From the NCBI GenBank assembly GCA_038751255.1, contig JBCDGN010000002.1, forward strand, positions 47,060 through 111,059: a DNA stretch of 64,000 nt. The letters are read 5' to 3'. A model generated the notes under the pieces. The model was not told the origin of the DNA and did no database searches. It was given only the letters and a program-made list of their open reading frames with translations. Of the stretch, positions 44,737 to 53,453 are shown one piece after another (the stretch's first letter is position 1; every line of letters starts with the position of its first letter). This DNA is from JANSYP01 sp038751255 (GTDB taxonomy: Bacteria > Pseudomonadota > Alphaproteobacteria > Rhodobacterales > Rhodobacteraceae). The position numbers and the translations under genes were made by a program.

Positions 44737-46440
44737 CTATAGCGAATGCATGGGTTCTTCGGCATAGTTGCGGGCTTTCGACATCTTGCCGATCCCTGGA
44801 TTCAACGAATTCGTTGGATCGCAACTTTTGTAATGCGCCGCTAAATCGGGTTTGGCTTTGTAGAGATGCCCAACGTTATGCTCTGCCGGGTATTCCGCGC
44901 CACGCTGATCGAGGATCTTCAGCATCTCAGCCTTGATCGCTTTGGGATCACAGCCTTTTTTCACAATGTAGTCTTGGTGCATTACATGGCACATGAGATG
45001 CCCGTAATAAATCTTTCCAAGCAACTGGTCGGTGATCTCCTTCGGCAGTGTTTCAAGCCAATCCCGCTCGTTGCGACGCAACGCGATATCGAGCGCCAGG
45101 ATGTCTTCGACCTCATCGGCATGAATATGGCCGTAGCGGACCGCCGCGCCCGCAGCGGCGAACCGGTGAAGCCCAGCGATCTTGGCTTCGCGCGGTGTGC
45201 AAGTGACGAAATCCGCGTCATGACCTTCGAAGAATTCCGGCAAAAATTTTGCGGCTTCTTCGATGCCGCCATCATGCATCTTAAGGATGAGATGGTGCTC
45301 AAACCGGTCACGGTAGTCGCGTAAAAATTTTGGTAAGTGTTCAGGCCACAGCCTGGCCGCGAACTGCATGAACTTATCGGTGAAGCCGCGCGTCAGAGAA
45401 AACTTGTTCAACCGCGCGTCGACCGCTCCTTTTAGCGCGAAAAACATCGGGAGCCGATCAGTTCCGAGCTTATCGATCATCACCAGCGTGTCTTTGCCGT
45501 ATTTTGCGGCAATGTCGAAGCACTCGCGATGCACGTATTCGGCGGAGACTGGCAACGTCTCAAACTCGCTCAGGATGCGGCGACGCAGCTCGTTTAGATC
45601 AGCAGGGTCATTGGTGCCGATGTAGAAAACCTGTTCCCGATCATAGGTTGGAAACGTGTCGAGCCGTACCGCGAAGACCACCAATTTGCCGGCGCAGCCA
45701 GACACTTCATAGAGGCATCGTTTGTCGTTGTTGTAGCGCGTTGGGGTCGCCGCCTCCACATCGCGTATGATGTCGATGTAGCCGTGATCTGATGCATAGC
45801 GGCCTTCCGGTGTCGCGCTGTTCTTGTCGAAGTCTCCTGCTTCAAGACGGCTCAGGATCTCTTCCGGCGTTTCTCCAAGGTCAATTCCCAGATGGTTGAC
45901 CAGCTTCAGATCGCCATTTGCGGTGATCTGCCCATAGACCGCGAGTTCGGTGTAGCTTGGCCCGCGTTCGCAGAGCGAGCCGCCGGAATTGTTGCACACG
46001 CCACCCAAAATCGAGGCGCCGATGCTGCTGGAGCCGATCACCGAATGCGGCGTCCTCCGATAGGGGCGCAGCATCTTCTCTAGCTCGAAAAGTGAGGCGC
46101 CGGGCAGGCTGACCACTTGTTTACCATCCTGCATCAAATGCAGGCCATCAATCCGCGTGGCGTTGATCAACACCACATCACGATCATAGCTGTCTTTGGG
46201 CGTGGACCCTTCCGTCAAACCGGTGTTGGCGGCTTGCATAATGATGATTTTGTCCGCCTCGACACAGGCCTCCAGCACTCGCCATTGCTCAAGCAACGTG
46301 CCAGGCTGGACGATACACAGCGCCTCGCCTTCTCCAGAGCGGAAGCCATGCCGAAAACGTTCAGTTGCCCGATCCCCGGTGAGGACATGGCGCTTGCCGA
46401 CGATCTCACGAAACTTCGCTATAAGCTCTTCGTTGGTCAT
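44737..46440 (-). CDS. dld: D-lactate dehydrogenase (quinone)
   Basis: 567 residues. The N-terminal FAD-binding PCMH domain has IIIMQAANTGLTEGSTP and GSSSIGASILGGVCNNSGGSL, and the large C-terminal membrane-associated Dld domain follows. It oxidises D-lactate to pyruvate and passes electrons to quinone at the inner membrane. Its ATG overlaps the lldD stop (ATGA), and it is the last gene of the lactate operon. Confidence 0.93.
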   Translation of the reverse strand: MTNEELIAKFREIVGKRHVLTGDRATERFRHGFRSGEGEALCIVQPGTLLEQWRVLEACVEADKIIIMQAANTGLTEGSTPKDSYDRDVVLINATRIDGLHLMQDGKQVVSLPGASLFELEKMLRPYRRTPHSVIGSSSIGASILGGVCNNSGGSLCERGPSYTELAVYGQITANGDLKLVNHLGIDLGETPEEILSRLEAGDFDKNSATPEGRYASDHGYIDIIRDVEAATPTRYNNDKRCLYEVSGCAGKLVVFAVRLDTFPTYDREQVFYIGTNDPADLNELRRRILSEFETLPVSAEYVHRECFDIAAKYGKDTLVMIDKLGTDRLPMFFALKGAVDARLNKFSLTRGFTDKFMQFAARLWPEHLPKFLRDYRDRFEHHLILKMHDGGIEEAAKFLPEFFEGHDADFVTCTPREAKIAGLHRFAAAGAAVRYGHIHADEVEDILALDIALRRNERDWLETLPKEITDQLLGKIYYGHLMCHVMHQDYIVKKGCDPKAIKAEMLKILDQRGAEYPAEHNVGHLYKAKPDLAAHYKSCDPTNSLNPGIGKMSKARNYAEEPMHSL

Positions 46441-47627
46441 TCTGCTGCCATCCGATCAGGTTGAGGAAGCGGTATCGCGTCTTGTTTATAGCGTAGGTTT
46501 TCGCGTGACAGGTCGGCAATACATGTCGCACGCATCAGTTTCATATCTCGTTCGATTTCCGCGCGCATCAAGTCCAGTGCCCGGTCAACGCCCGCCTCGC
46601 CAGCTGCGGCAAGCGCATAAAGGTAGCCCCGTCCGATCCCGACGGCCTTCGCGCCGAGCGAAAGCGCTTTGAGCACATGGCTCCCCCGCTGAACACCGCT
46701 ATCCATCATGACATCTAACCGATCCTGGACCGCATCGACCACCTCGGAAAGCTGATCGAAGGGGGTGCGCGATCCGTCGAGCTGCCGCCCACCATGGTTC
46801 GATAGGACCACACCGGTACAGCCGATGGATGCAGACTGCAGCGCATCTTCAGCTGTCATGACGCCTTTGAGACAGAACTCTCCATCCCATTTCGCAACCA
46901 TATCGGCCACATCGTCCCAATTCATCGAGGGCTCGAGCATTTCGGTGAAATACCCGCCGATGGAGGACGCACCGCCGCTCATGTCCACATGATCTTCCAA
47001 CTGCGGCAAGCGAAACCGTTCATGAGTGACATAGTTGATGCCCCAGGCGGGCTTCAGCGCAAACTGCAACATGCCTGCGAGGGTCAGACGGAAGGGGATT
47101 GAAAACCCGGTGCGCAGGTCCCGTTCGCGGTTGCCGCCGGTGATACTGTCCACGGTCAGCATCATGACCTCGACCCCCGCCTCTTTCGCGCGCTGCATCA
47201 TCGCACGATTGAGGCCTCGGTCACGGTGAAAATAGAACTGGTAGACCTGCGGGTTTTGATGCTTCTGGCGCAGCTCTTCGAGCGACACAGTGCCCAGCGA
47301 TGAGACACCGAACATCGTGCCATGCCGCTCTGCCGCCGCCGCGACGGCCCGCTCGCCCTGGTGATGGAACAAACGCTGAAGCGCGGTGGGCGAGCAATAG
47401 ACCGGCATGTCGAGCTTCTGGCCCATCACTGTGACCGACATGTCGATCTCAGAGACGCCCTTCAGCACCGACGGTAGCAAATCGCACTGATCGAAGGCGG
47501 TGGAATTGGCCCGAAGGGTCGTTTCGTCATCAGCGCCGCCATCAATATAGTTGAAGATCGGCCCTGGCAGACGGCGCTTGGCGAGCCGTCTGAAGTCGTG
47601 AAAGTTGTGGCAATCGGTGAGGCGCAT
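46437..47627 (-). CDS. lldD: L-lactate dehydrogenase (FMN, LldD-type)
   Basis: 396 residues of the FMN-dependent alpha-hydroxy acid dehydrogenase family. PIFNYIDGGADDETTLRAN, YCSPTALQRLFHHQGE, and VVLSNHGGRQLDGS with the catalytic His and Arg are present, and MMDSGVQRGSHVLKALSLGAKAVGIGR binds FMN phosphate. It oxidises L-lactate to pyruvate, feeding the quinone pool. It follows dctQM by 11 bases and is coupled to dld, so both lactate enantiomers are served. Confidence 0.92.
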   Translation of the reverse strand: MRLTDCHNFHDFRRLAKRRLPGPIFNYIDGGADDETTLRANSTAFDQCDLLPSVLKGVSEIDMSVTVMGQKLDMPVYCSPTALQRLFHHQGERAVAAAAERHGTMFGVSSLGTVSLEELRQKHQNPQVYQFYFHRDRGLNRAMMQRAKEAGVEVMMLTVDSITGGNRERDLRTGFSIPFRLTLAGMLQFALKPAWGINYVTHERFRLPQLEDHVDMSGGASSIGGYFTEMLEPSMNWDDVADMVAKWDGEFCLKGVMTAEDALQSASIGCTGVVLSNHGGRQLDGSRTPFDQLSEVVDAVQDRLDVMMDSGVQRGSHVLKALSLGAKAVGIGRGYLYALAAAGEAGVDRALDLMRAEIERDMKLMRATCIADLSRENLRYKQDAIPLPQPDRMAAE

Positions 47628-47638
47628 CTTTCAACTCT

Positions 47639-49705
47639 TCAATAAGCGACTGAGGGAAGCCAGGTGGCAAGCGTTGGCCAGCAGAAGACCAGAGCCAAGC
47701 CCAAGAGCTGCAGAAGCACGAAGGGTATGATGCCCTTGTAGATATGGCCAAGCTTGATCTCGGGCGGGCAGACGCCTTTGAGATAGAAGAGCGCGAAGCC
47801 AACCGGTGGCGTCAGGAAGCTGGTCTGCAGGGTCACCGCGACGAGGATCACGAACCAGATCAACGCAGGCTCATCGATCACCCCGAACCCGGGAATATCG
47901 ATCCCAAGCCCATTGATCACCGGACGCATCAGCGGCAGGACGATCAAGGTGATCTCAATCCAGTCAAGAACGAAGCCCAACAGAAAGACGAGCCCAAGGA
48001 TGAAGAGCACTGTGCCGTTCGGCCCAAGCCCGGTTGAGGCGACCATGCTTTCGATTAGCTCATCTCCGCCCAACTCGCGCAGCACGTAGGAAAATACAGT
48101 CGCGCCAAGGAAAATCGCGAAGATATAGGCCGTTGTGTTGAATGTGGAAACCGCCACATTCCAAAGCTTGCTGAGGTTGAGCTTGCGGTAGCCGATGGCC
48201 AGAAGCATGGCGCCCAAGGCCCCAATGCCAGAGGCTTCGGTCGGCGTCGTCAGACCGGCAAAGATCGACCCCAAGACCGCGAGGATCAGCGCCAAGGTCG
48301 GCAAGACGGCAATCGCCACGTCCTTCACAGCAGCCCAATCAGGGGCCTTTGCGCCTTCAGGTACCGGAGCCGCGTCGCGGTTCACCAGAGCAAGCACAAA
48401 GATATAGGTCAGGTACAGGCCTCCGATGATGACGCCCGGGAAGACAGCGGCCATGAAGAGGTCACCGACACTCAGCGCCATCTGATCGGCCATGATCACC
48501 AGCATGATCGAAGGTGGGATCAGAATGCCAAGCGTCCCGGAGGCGCTCACAACACCGGCGGCAAGCGTCGGCGAATAGCGTTGCTGCATCATCGAGGGCA
48601 ATGACAGAACCCCGAGTAGGACAACGGACGCCCCGATGATCCCAGTGGAGGCCGCGAGGATGATCCCAATCAGCGTCACAGTGATTGCGAGCCCGCCACG
48701 CACAGTTCCGAAGAGCCGCTGCATCGAGGTCATCAACCGCTCTGCCACGCCGCTTTCATCAAGCATCAGCCCCATGAAGATGAACATCGGCAAGGCAACC
48801 AGGACCGCGTTTGACATCGTCGCATAGACGCGGTTCACCACGGCGCCCAGGGTCAGATAGTCGAGCCCCGTAAAGGTGCTCTCCAACCCGGTCCAGAGCA
48901 TCAAGTCATTATCGAAGAGATAGGCAATCGCGCAGTAGGCAACGCCCACACCCGCCAGCACCCATGCCACCGGATAGCCTGTGAAGAGCAGCGCGATAAA
49001 GGTGAGGAACATCGCGATGACGAGCTTTTCTTCGGTGGTCTCAACCAAGAACGTCAGTGATACCATGACTGCAGCAAAGACGGCCAGCAGCAGGAACACA
49101 CGACGGAGCCCAAAACCTTCCCGCTCGCTCGGTGGGGCGACGATCAAGGCATGGATGTCGTGGATCAGGCGTGCGGCGGCAGCGAGAGCCAAGAGAACAA
49201 AGCTGATCGGGATAACGGCCTTGAAGGCCCAACGCATCGGCAGTCCCGTTGGACTGTCTGAGCGTTCATTCACCCGGAAGCTATCATAGAAATAGTCGTA
49301 GCCCTGATCGATCATCAGATAAATGAAGGGCAATAGAAGCGTCAGGATCCCGGCGACTTCAATCAAGCGCTGCGTGCGGCGTGAGAGGCTCATATAGACG
49401 ACATCGACGCGCACATGGCTGTCGGTCACCAGCGCGTAAGATATCCCGATCATGGTCACGAGACCGTAGAAGTGCCACTGGATCTCGTCGAGCTTGGGGT
49501 AGTTTTGGTTGAGAAGATAGCGCAGAGCCACTTGGCTAAAGATCGCGCCCATCAGGAGGACATTGGCCCACATGACAATGTGGCCGATGGTTTTTACCCC
49601 GTTATCGATTGCGACGGCGATCGGCTGGCGATCTGTTTCAGGGTGTTCGAGGATCTGTTCGTACGTCTCGATTGGGTCGTCGTACCGGGTGTTGTCGGTC
49701 GTCAT
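47639..49705 (-). CDS. Fused TRAP transporter membrane subunit (DctQM)
   Basis: 688 residues. A DctQ-like four-helix small subunit comes first (about residues 30-185: IMWANVLLMGAIFSQVALRYLL). A connecting segment precedes a 12-helix DctM large subunit (LVIAMFLTFIALLFTGYPVAWVLAG to the end). The DctQ and DctM genes are separate in most TRAP systems. It imports carboxylates with Na+ together with the periplasmic DctP protein. With lldD and dld behind it, lactate is the likely substrate. Confidence 0.92.
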   Translation of the reverse strand: MTTDNTRYDDPIETYEQILEHPETDRQPIAVAIDNGVKTIGHIVMWANVLLMGAIFSQVALRYLLNQNYPKLDEIQWHFYGLVTMIGISYALVTDSHVRVDVVYMSLSRRTQRLIEVAGILTLLLPFIYLMIDQGYDYFYDSFRVNERSDSPTGLPMRWAFKAVIPISFVLLALAAAARLIHDIHALIVAPPSEREGFGLRRVFLLLAVFAAVMVSLTFLVETTEEKLVIAMFLTFIALLFTGYPVAWVLAGVGVAYCAIAYLFDNDLMLWTGLESTFTGLDYLTLGAVVNRVYATMSNAVLVALPMFIFMGLMLDESGVAERLMTSMQRLFGTVRGGLAITVTLIGIILAASTGIIGASVVLLGVLSLPSMMQQRYSPTLAAGVVSASGTLGILIPPSIMLVIMADQMALSVGDLFMAAVFPGVIIGGLYLTYIFVLALVNRDAAPVPEGAKAPDWAAVKDVAIAVLPTLALILAVLGSIFAGLTTPTEASGIGALGAMLLAIGYRKLNLSKLWNVAVSTFNTTAYIFAIFLGATVFSYVLRELGGDELIESMVASTGLGPNGTVLFILGLVFLLGFVLDWIEITLIVLPLMRPVINGLGIDIPGFGVIDEPALIWFVILVAVTLQTSFLTPPVGFALFYLKGVCPPEIKLGHIYKGIIPFVLLQLLGLALVFCWPTLATWLPSVAY

Positions 49706-49768
49706 GTCTCTCTCCTGCAGGGGTCAGAGTCCGCCCCAATCAGTCGGTCGTACAGGTGATGTGAGGGT

Positions 49769-49806
49769 GAAAAAGGAGACAGGACGGCGGGAGGGGCCGC
49801 CCTGTC
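49769..49806 (-). terminator. Terminator-like hairpin between dctP and dctQM
   Basis: On the minus strand GACAGGGCGGC (from 49806) pairs with GCCGTCCTGTC (to 49778) except for one G-U pair. The loop is CCCCTCC, and a U-rich run follows (49774-49769). Partial termination here would give more binding protein than transporter. Confidence 0.82.
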
Positions 49807-49819
49807 CCAAGGGCGTGGT

Positions 49820-50902
49820 CTAGTTTTCGACGACGCCGGAGGGTGTGAACCCGGTGCTGCGCGGAAGGAAGGCGTTTTGCTTCCAGACATCGTATTCGGC
49901 GCGGAATTCGTTCATGTCCGCGAGAACCTGCGCAAAATAGGGGTCATTGGCCGCTTCTTCGGCCGCTATCTCATTCCAGGTGGTCTGGAAAATCTCGAGC
50001 ATCTCAGGTGTCCACTGCACCATGGTGACACCGTTGTTTTCGATATTGTCGATCAGTGCCGCGGCTTGGATGGCTTCGCCCTCAGCAAAGCTGTCGGCCA
50101 TGGAGGCTTTGCAGGTGGTCTCGATGATCGCCTTGTGCTGATCGGAAGCCTCGTTCCAGACGTCTTTGTTGATCAGAAGCTCAAAGATCGTCGCCTGCTG
50201 GTGCCAGCCGGGGAAGTAGTTGTATTTCACGAGCTTGTGGAAACCCAAGCGCGCGTCGATGGCAGGCATTGAGAACTCGGTGGCGTCGATAGCGCCCTTC
50301 TCAAGCGCTGGGAAAATCTCGCCGCCCGGAAGGAGCGACGTTGCGACGCCCAGCCGCTGCATCACTTTTCCGCCCAGACCGAAAAAGCGCATTTTCAGCC
50401 CTTCAAGGTCTTCAACACCGGCGATCTCTTCTGAAAACCAACCGGAGGTTTCCGGCGCGATGATGGCGCAAGGGATGACTTTGACGTTGTAGCCCGCCTG
50501 GTCATACATGCCCTGATAGAGCTCCATGCCATCGTCGTAATAGAGCCAGGCCATGTACTCGCCAGCTTCTGGTCCAAAGGGCACGGCTGAGAACAGCGGT
50601 GCGGATGGGATTTTACCAGCCCAGTAACCTGCAGTGGTGTAGCCCGAGTTGATTTTACCCGAGGATACGGCCTCGAGAATTTCAAAAGGGGCGACCAGTT
50701 TGCCCGGCTCATAGACTTTCATCCGCAAAGTGCCGCCTGACATCACGTCCAATTGCTCTGCGACGCGAGGGATCGGAGATCCGAGGCCTGGCAGGGCGGT
50801 CGAGAACGCGATTGGCGTTTTGAGCAGCAATTTGTCTTTCGCCACCGCGGGTGCAGCAACCAAGGAAGCGGCAAGCGCGATGCTGGTGAGGGTCTTCTTC
50901 AT
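49820..50902 (-). CDS. TRAP transporter substrate-binding protein (DctP type)
   Basis: 360 residues with a Sec signal (MKKTLTSIALAASLVAAPAVA). The mature chain contains KVYEPGKLVAPFEILEAVSSGKINSGYTTAGYWAGK and the Arg-containing MRFFGLGGKVMQRLGVATSLLPGGEI, the carboxylate-clamp region. Length and composition resemble the mannitol/lactate subgroup of DctP. It should bind lactate or another 2-hydroxyacid in the periplasm. It is the first gene of the operon; two of three operator-like palindromes lie just upstream. Confidence 0.9.
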   Translation of the reverse strand: MKKTLTSIALAASLVAAPAVAKDKLLLKTPIAFSTALPGLGSPIPRVAEQLDVMSGGTLRMKVYEPGKLVAPFEILEAVSSGKINSGYTTAGYWAGKIPSAPLFSAVPFGPEAGEYMAWLYYDDGMELYQGMYDQAGYNVKVIPCAIIAPETSGWFSEEIAGVEDLEGLKMRFFGLGGKVMQRLGVATSLLPGGEIFPALEKGAIDATEFSMPAIDARLGFHKLVKYNYFPGWHQQATIFELLINKDVWNEASDQHKAIIETTCKASMADSFAEGEAIQAAALIDNIENNGVTMVQWTPEMLEIFQTTWNEIAAEEAANDPYFAQVLADMNEFRAEYDVWKQNAFLPRSTGFTPSGVVEN

Positions 50903-50963
50903 GATGTGTCTCCTCCAAGACAGTCAATTCACCAGACGCGCGATGCGCTCTAAGTCTGGCATA

Positions 50964-50982
50964 TGGTAAATTTAATTTACCT
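50964..50982. promoter_or_regulatory. Lactate-operon operator candidate 1
   Basis: TGGTAAATTTAATTTACCT contains the perfect 17-bp palindrome GGTAAATTTAATTTACC. It lies 62 bases upstream of the dctP start. Read with two similar sites at 50992 and 51167, it suggests binding of the adjacent FCD-GntR regulator. Confidence 0.7.
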
Positions 50983-50991
50983 CTCATGTAG

Positions 50992-51010
50992 TGGTTAATT
51001 AACTTTACCA
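50992..51010. promoter_or_regulatory. Lactate-operon operator candidate 2
   Basis: TGGTTAATTAACTTTACCA is an imperfect palindrome that aligns without gaps to site 1. Its start is 28 bases from the start of site 1, near the promoter of dctP. Confidence 0.65.
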
Positions 51011-51166
51011 ATATAGTTTCGTCAAGCCTGCTATGAGCCTGATGAATTGCAGCCCATAAGGGTAGAAGCTGTTGATCCAGACTATGACCCGCATCAACCT
51101 CGAATTTTTCAGAGAAAAAACATTGATGTGACCGCTGAAAGGTTGCAGTTGACCTTTGGCGATCAA

Positions 51167-51185
51167 TGGCTAATTTACTTGACCA
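51167..51185. promoter_or_regulatory. Lactate-operon operator candidate 3
   Basis: TGGCTAATTTACTTGACCA matches the other two sites over TGG-TAATTTA-TT-ACCA. It lies 37 bases before the regulator start, which would allow autoregulation or looping with the pair near dctP. Confidence 0.65.
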
Positions 51186-51222
51186 TGGGAGACGAAAGCG
51201 CGACCGGTAAAGGATGATCCAG

Positions 51223-51996
51223 ATGTCGGATACGGCCCTTTTTGAACCACTCGATCACGAATCAGTCGCCGATGCGGCGGTCTCGCAGATCGAAGACCTG
51301 ATCGCTTCGGGGATCCTGAAACAGGGCAACCGCCTGCCGTCAGAACGGGATCTGGCAGAGATGCTCGGCATTTCGCGCCCTAAACTGCGCGAAGCTCTGC
51401 TCACGCTCGAAGAACGCGGGTTGATCGTGACCAAGCATGGCGAAGGCACTTTTGTCGCCGCCTTGACGGGTCAAGCGATGATGCCTGCACTGCTTGCGCT
51501 CTATGGACGGCACGAGCCTGCGTTTTTCGATTATCTGGAATATCGCCGCGCTCAAGAAGGGTTTGCCGCACGCCTAGCCGCACAGCGCGCGACGAAATCC
51601 GACAAAGAGCGGCTTAAAGAGATTTTGGTGGAGACCGAGCGCGCTTGGAAGGAAAATGATGCCGAGGCGTCCCATGAAGCAGACTTCGCGCTGCACTCTG
51701 CGATCGTCGATGCGAGCCAAAACGCGACGCTGATCCATGTGATGGCCTCGATCTACGATCTCACCCGCCAAGGCGTTTTCTACAATCGCGATTTCCTCAA
51801 AACGATTGATGGGACCGGCAAGAAGCTCCTTGATCAACATTTGGAACTCGGCACTGCGGTCTTAGAACAAGACGAAGAGCGCGCCGAGAAAGCTGCGCAA
51901 GACCACATAGATTTTGTCGAACAGTCTTTCAGGCTGGGGATGGAGCAACAGCGCCGCGAGGCCATGGCTGAGAAAAGAAGGCTTCTCGCCCGGTAG
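51223..51996 (+). CDS. FCD-family GntR regulator of the lactate cluster (LldR-like)
   Basis: 257 residues. The winged helix reads LIASGILKQGNRLPSERDLA and EMLGISRPKLREALLTLEERGLI, then KHGEGTFV. The FCD domain has EASHEADFALHSAIVDASQNATLIHVM with metal-binding His residues and LLDQHLELGTAV. It is divergent from dctP, and LldR-like FCD proteins control lactate genes elsewhere, so control by lactate is the natural inference. ATG 51223, eight bases after AAAGGA, is preferred over ATG 51214. Confidence 0.88.
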   Translation: MSDTALFEPLDHESVADAAVSQIEDLIASGILKQGNRLPSERDLAEMLGISRPKLREALLTLEERGLIVTKHGEGTFVAALTGQAMMPALLALYGRHEPAFFDYLEYRRAQEGFAARLAAQRATKSDKERLKEILVETERAWKENDAEASHEADFALHSAIVDASQNATLIHVMASIYDLTRQGVFYNRDFLKTIDGTGKKLLDQHLELGTAVLEQDEERAEKAAQDHIDFVEQSFRLGMEQQRREAMAEKRRLLAR

Positions 51997-52070
51997 CCAG
52001 CAGCGCTATGTTCTAAGTCTTCTCCAACCAGTGCAGACCGACCCTCGTCGCGTTGCCGTCCAGTTTCTCT

Positions 52071-53453
52071 TTAATGCTTCAGAGGAATGAAACGCTTCAT
52101 CTTCCCAGTTTCTTTGTGGTGCTCCAATTGCTCTACCACGCGGATCTTAACCTCGGGATTGTCGAGCCCCCTGGTCTGAAGCGCGTTTTCAATATCGGCG
52201 CGCAACCTATCAAGATCGACTTTGTCCCGCGCGATCAGGCCCACATCGGCGCCGCGTTCGGTCTGATGAACTTGGTATTGCTCGATCGCGGGATCCTGAC
52301 CCAGCGGGGTCCGAAATACCATTGGATGGATCGATACATCGCCGTCGTATTTGAAGGCATCGTCAGAACGCCCGCGGATCTCACTGATCAAGGGATAGAT
52401 TGCGCCTGAGCTGCACTTTTCCTTCTTGGGAATCGCGATATCGGTCAACTCATAGCGGATCATCGGCATTGAGCGGCAGATAAAAGAGGTTACCAGCAGT
52501 TTATCGATCTTGTCAGGATCCTCGGTCGCTTCATTGTTCTTATCGACGAACTCGACAATGTAATTGTCGGTTGTCAAATGCATGCCGTTGTAATGGTCAC
52601 ACTCCACCCCTAGGATGCCAACTTCAACGCTGCCCCAAGCATTGTTTATGTTAATCCCCCAGGCCTCTTTTGCAGCTTTTCGTGCCTGAGGCATCAACGG
52701 CTCTGAATTTGTGCCCAAATGCTCGGGCTTGATATGCAGGTTTCCCGCCAAAGCTTCGCCAGCCAGCAACTCAATCGCCGAGGAATACCCCACGATATGG
52801 GTGGGCTGGACTTCATTTAGCCTTGCGACAAGATCTTTGGTCGGGGTGTCGGCCGGGACAAAAACGATCTCCTCGCCAGGGTCGGTCGACACGGCAAAAA
52901 GAAAGGGGCTCGCATGGACCGTCTCACCAGCCTCGACCACCGCGAAACATCGACGCCCTTGGAAGTGTTCCGGCGGTCTGTCTCGCATTTGGTAGCGATA
53001 GGTCACGCAAGCAAACTCAATAAACTCTTCCCAACCCCATACGAAAACACCGCGGTGGCCGGACGACCCGCCAGTTGCAAAGATCTGATATTCGTCAAAA
53101 AGGTAGTAGTCGGTGATCTCACCGCGCAACTTTCCCACGATGTTGGCGTTTGCCAACTCAAGGGTCAGCCGCGGATCGGTCACGATCTGATCCCAATTCG
53201 ACATAACATCGTCTTTGTTCATGGTTGGAAGGGACGAGATGTCATCGACAGTGAATTTCTCGATATCGATGCCCGCCAGGCGGTCTCGGTGCCAGTCGGA
53301 GTTCTGGCGCGCGAATGCAAGCGTTTCACGCAGCTTTTTCTGTCGCTCTTCATTCAGACGGTCTTCCGACCAGTAAAGCCTCTCAACATGCTCTGGCATG
53401 CGTTTGGCAATCTCTTCGAGGTGCTGGCGCCGTCTTGGACTATCGATCCACAT
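52071..53453 (-). CDS. Phenylacetate-CoA ligase-like AMP-forming enzyme
   Basis: 460 residues. The adenylation motif FATGGSSGHRGVFVW replaces the P-loop TSGTTG. INNAWGSVEVG, LLVTSFICRSMPMIRYELTDIA and IRGRSDDAFKYDG follow, as in PaaK-type ligases, and a C-terminal swivel domain ends GKMKRFIPLK with the catalytic-type Lys. It should activate an aromatic or other acid with ATP; the substrate is unknown. ATG 53453 has AAAGGAT upstream; the frame to 53516 is not supported. It stands alone, convergent with the regulator. Confidence 0.82.
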   Translation of the reverse strand: MWIDSPRRRQHLEEIAKRMPEHVERLYWSEDRLNEERQKKLRETLAFARQNSDWHRDRLAGIDIEKFTVDDISSLPTMNKDDVMSNWDQIVTDPRLTLELANANIVGKLRGEITDYYLFDEYQIFATGGSSGHRGVFVWGWEEFIEFACVTYRYQMRDRPPEHFQGRRCFAVVEAGETVHASPFLFAVSTDPGEEIVFVPADTPTKDLVARLNEVQPTHIVGYSSAIELLAGEALAGNLHIKPEHLGTNSEPLMPQARKAAKEAWGININNAWGSVEVGILGVECDHYNGMHLTTDNYIVEFVDKNNEATEDPDKIDKLLVTSFICRSMPMIRYELTDIAIPKKEKCSSGAIYPLISEIRGRSDDAFKYDGDVSIHPMVFRTPLGQDPAIEQYQVHQTERGADVGLIARDKVDLDRLRADIENALQTRGLDNPEVKIRVVEQLEHHKETGKMKRFIPLKH

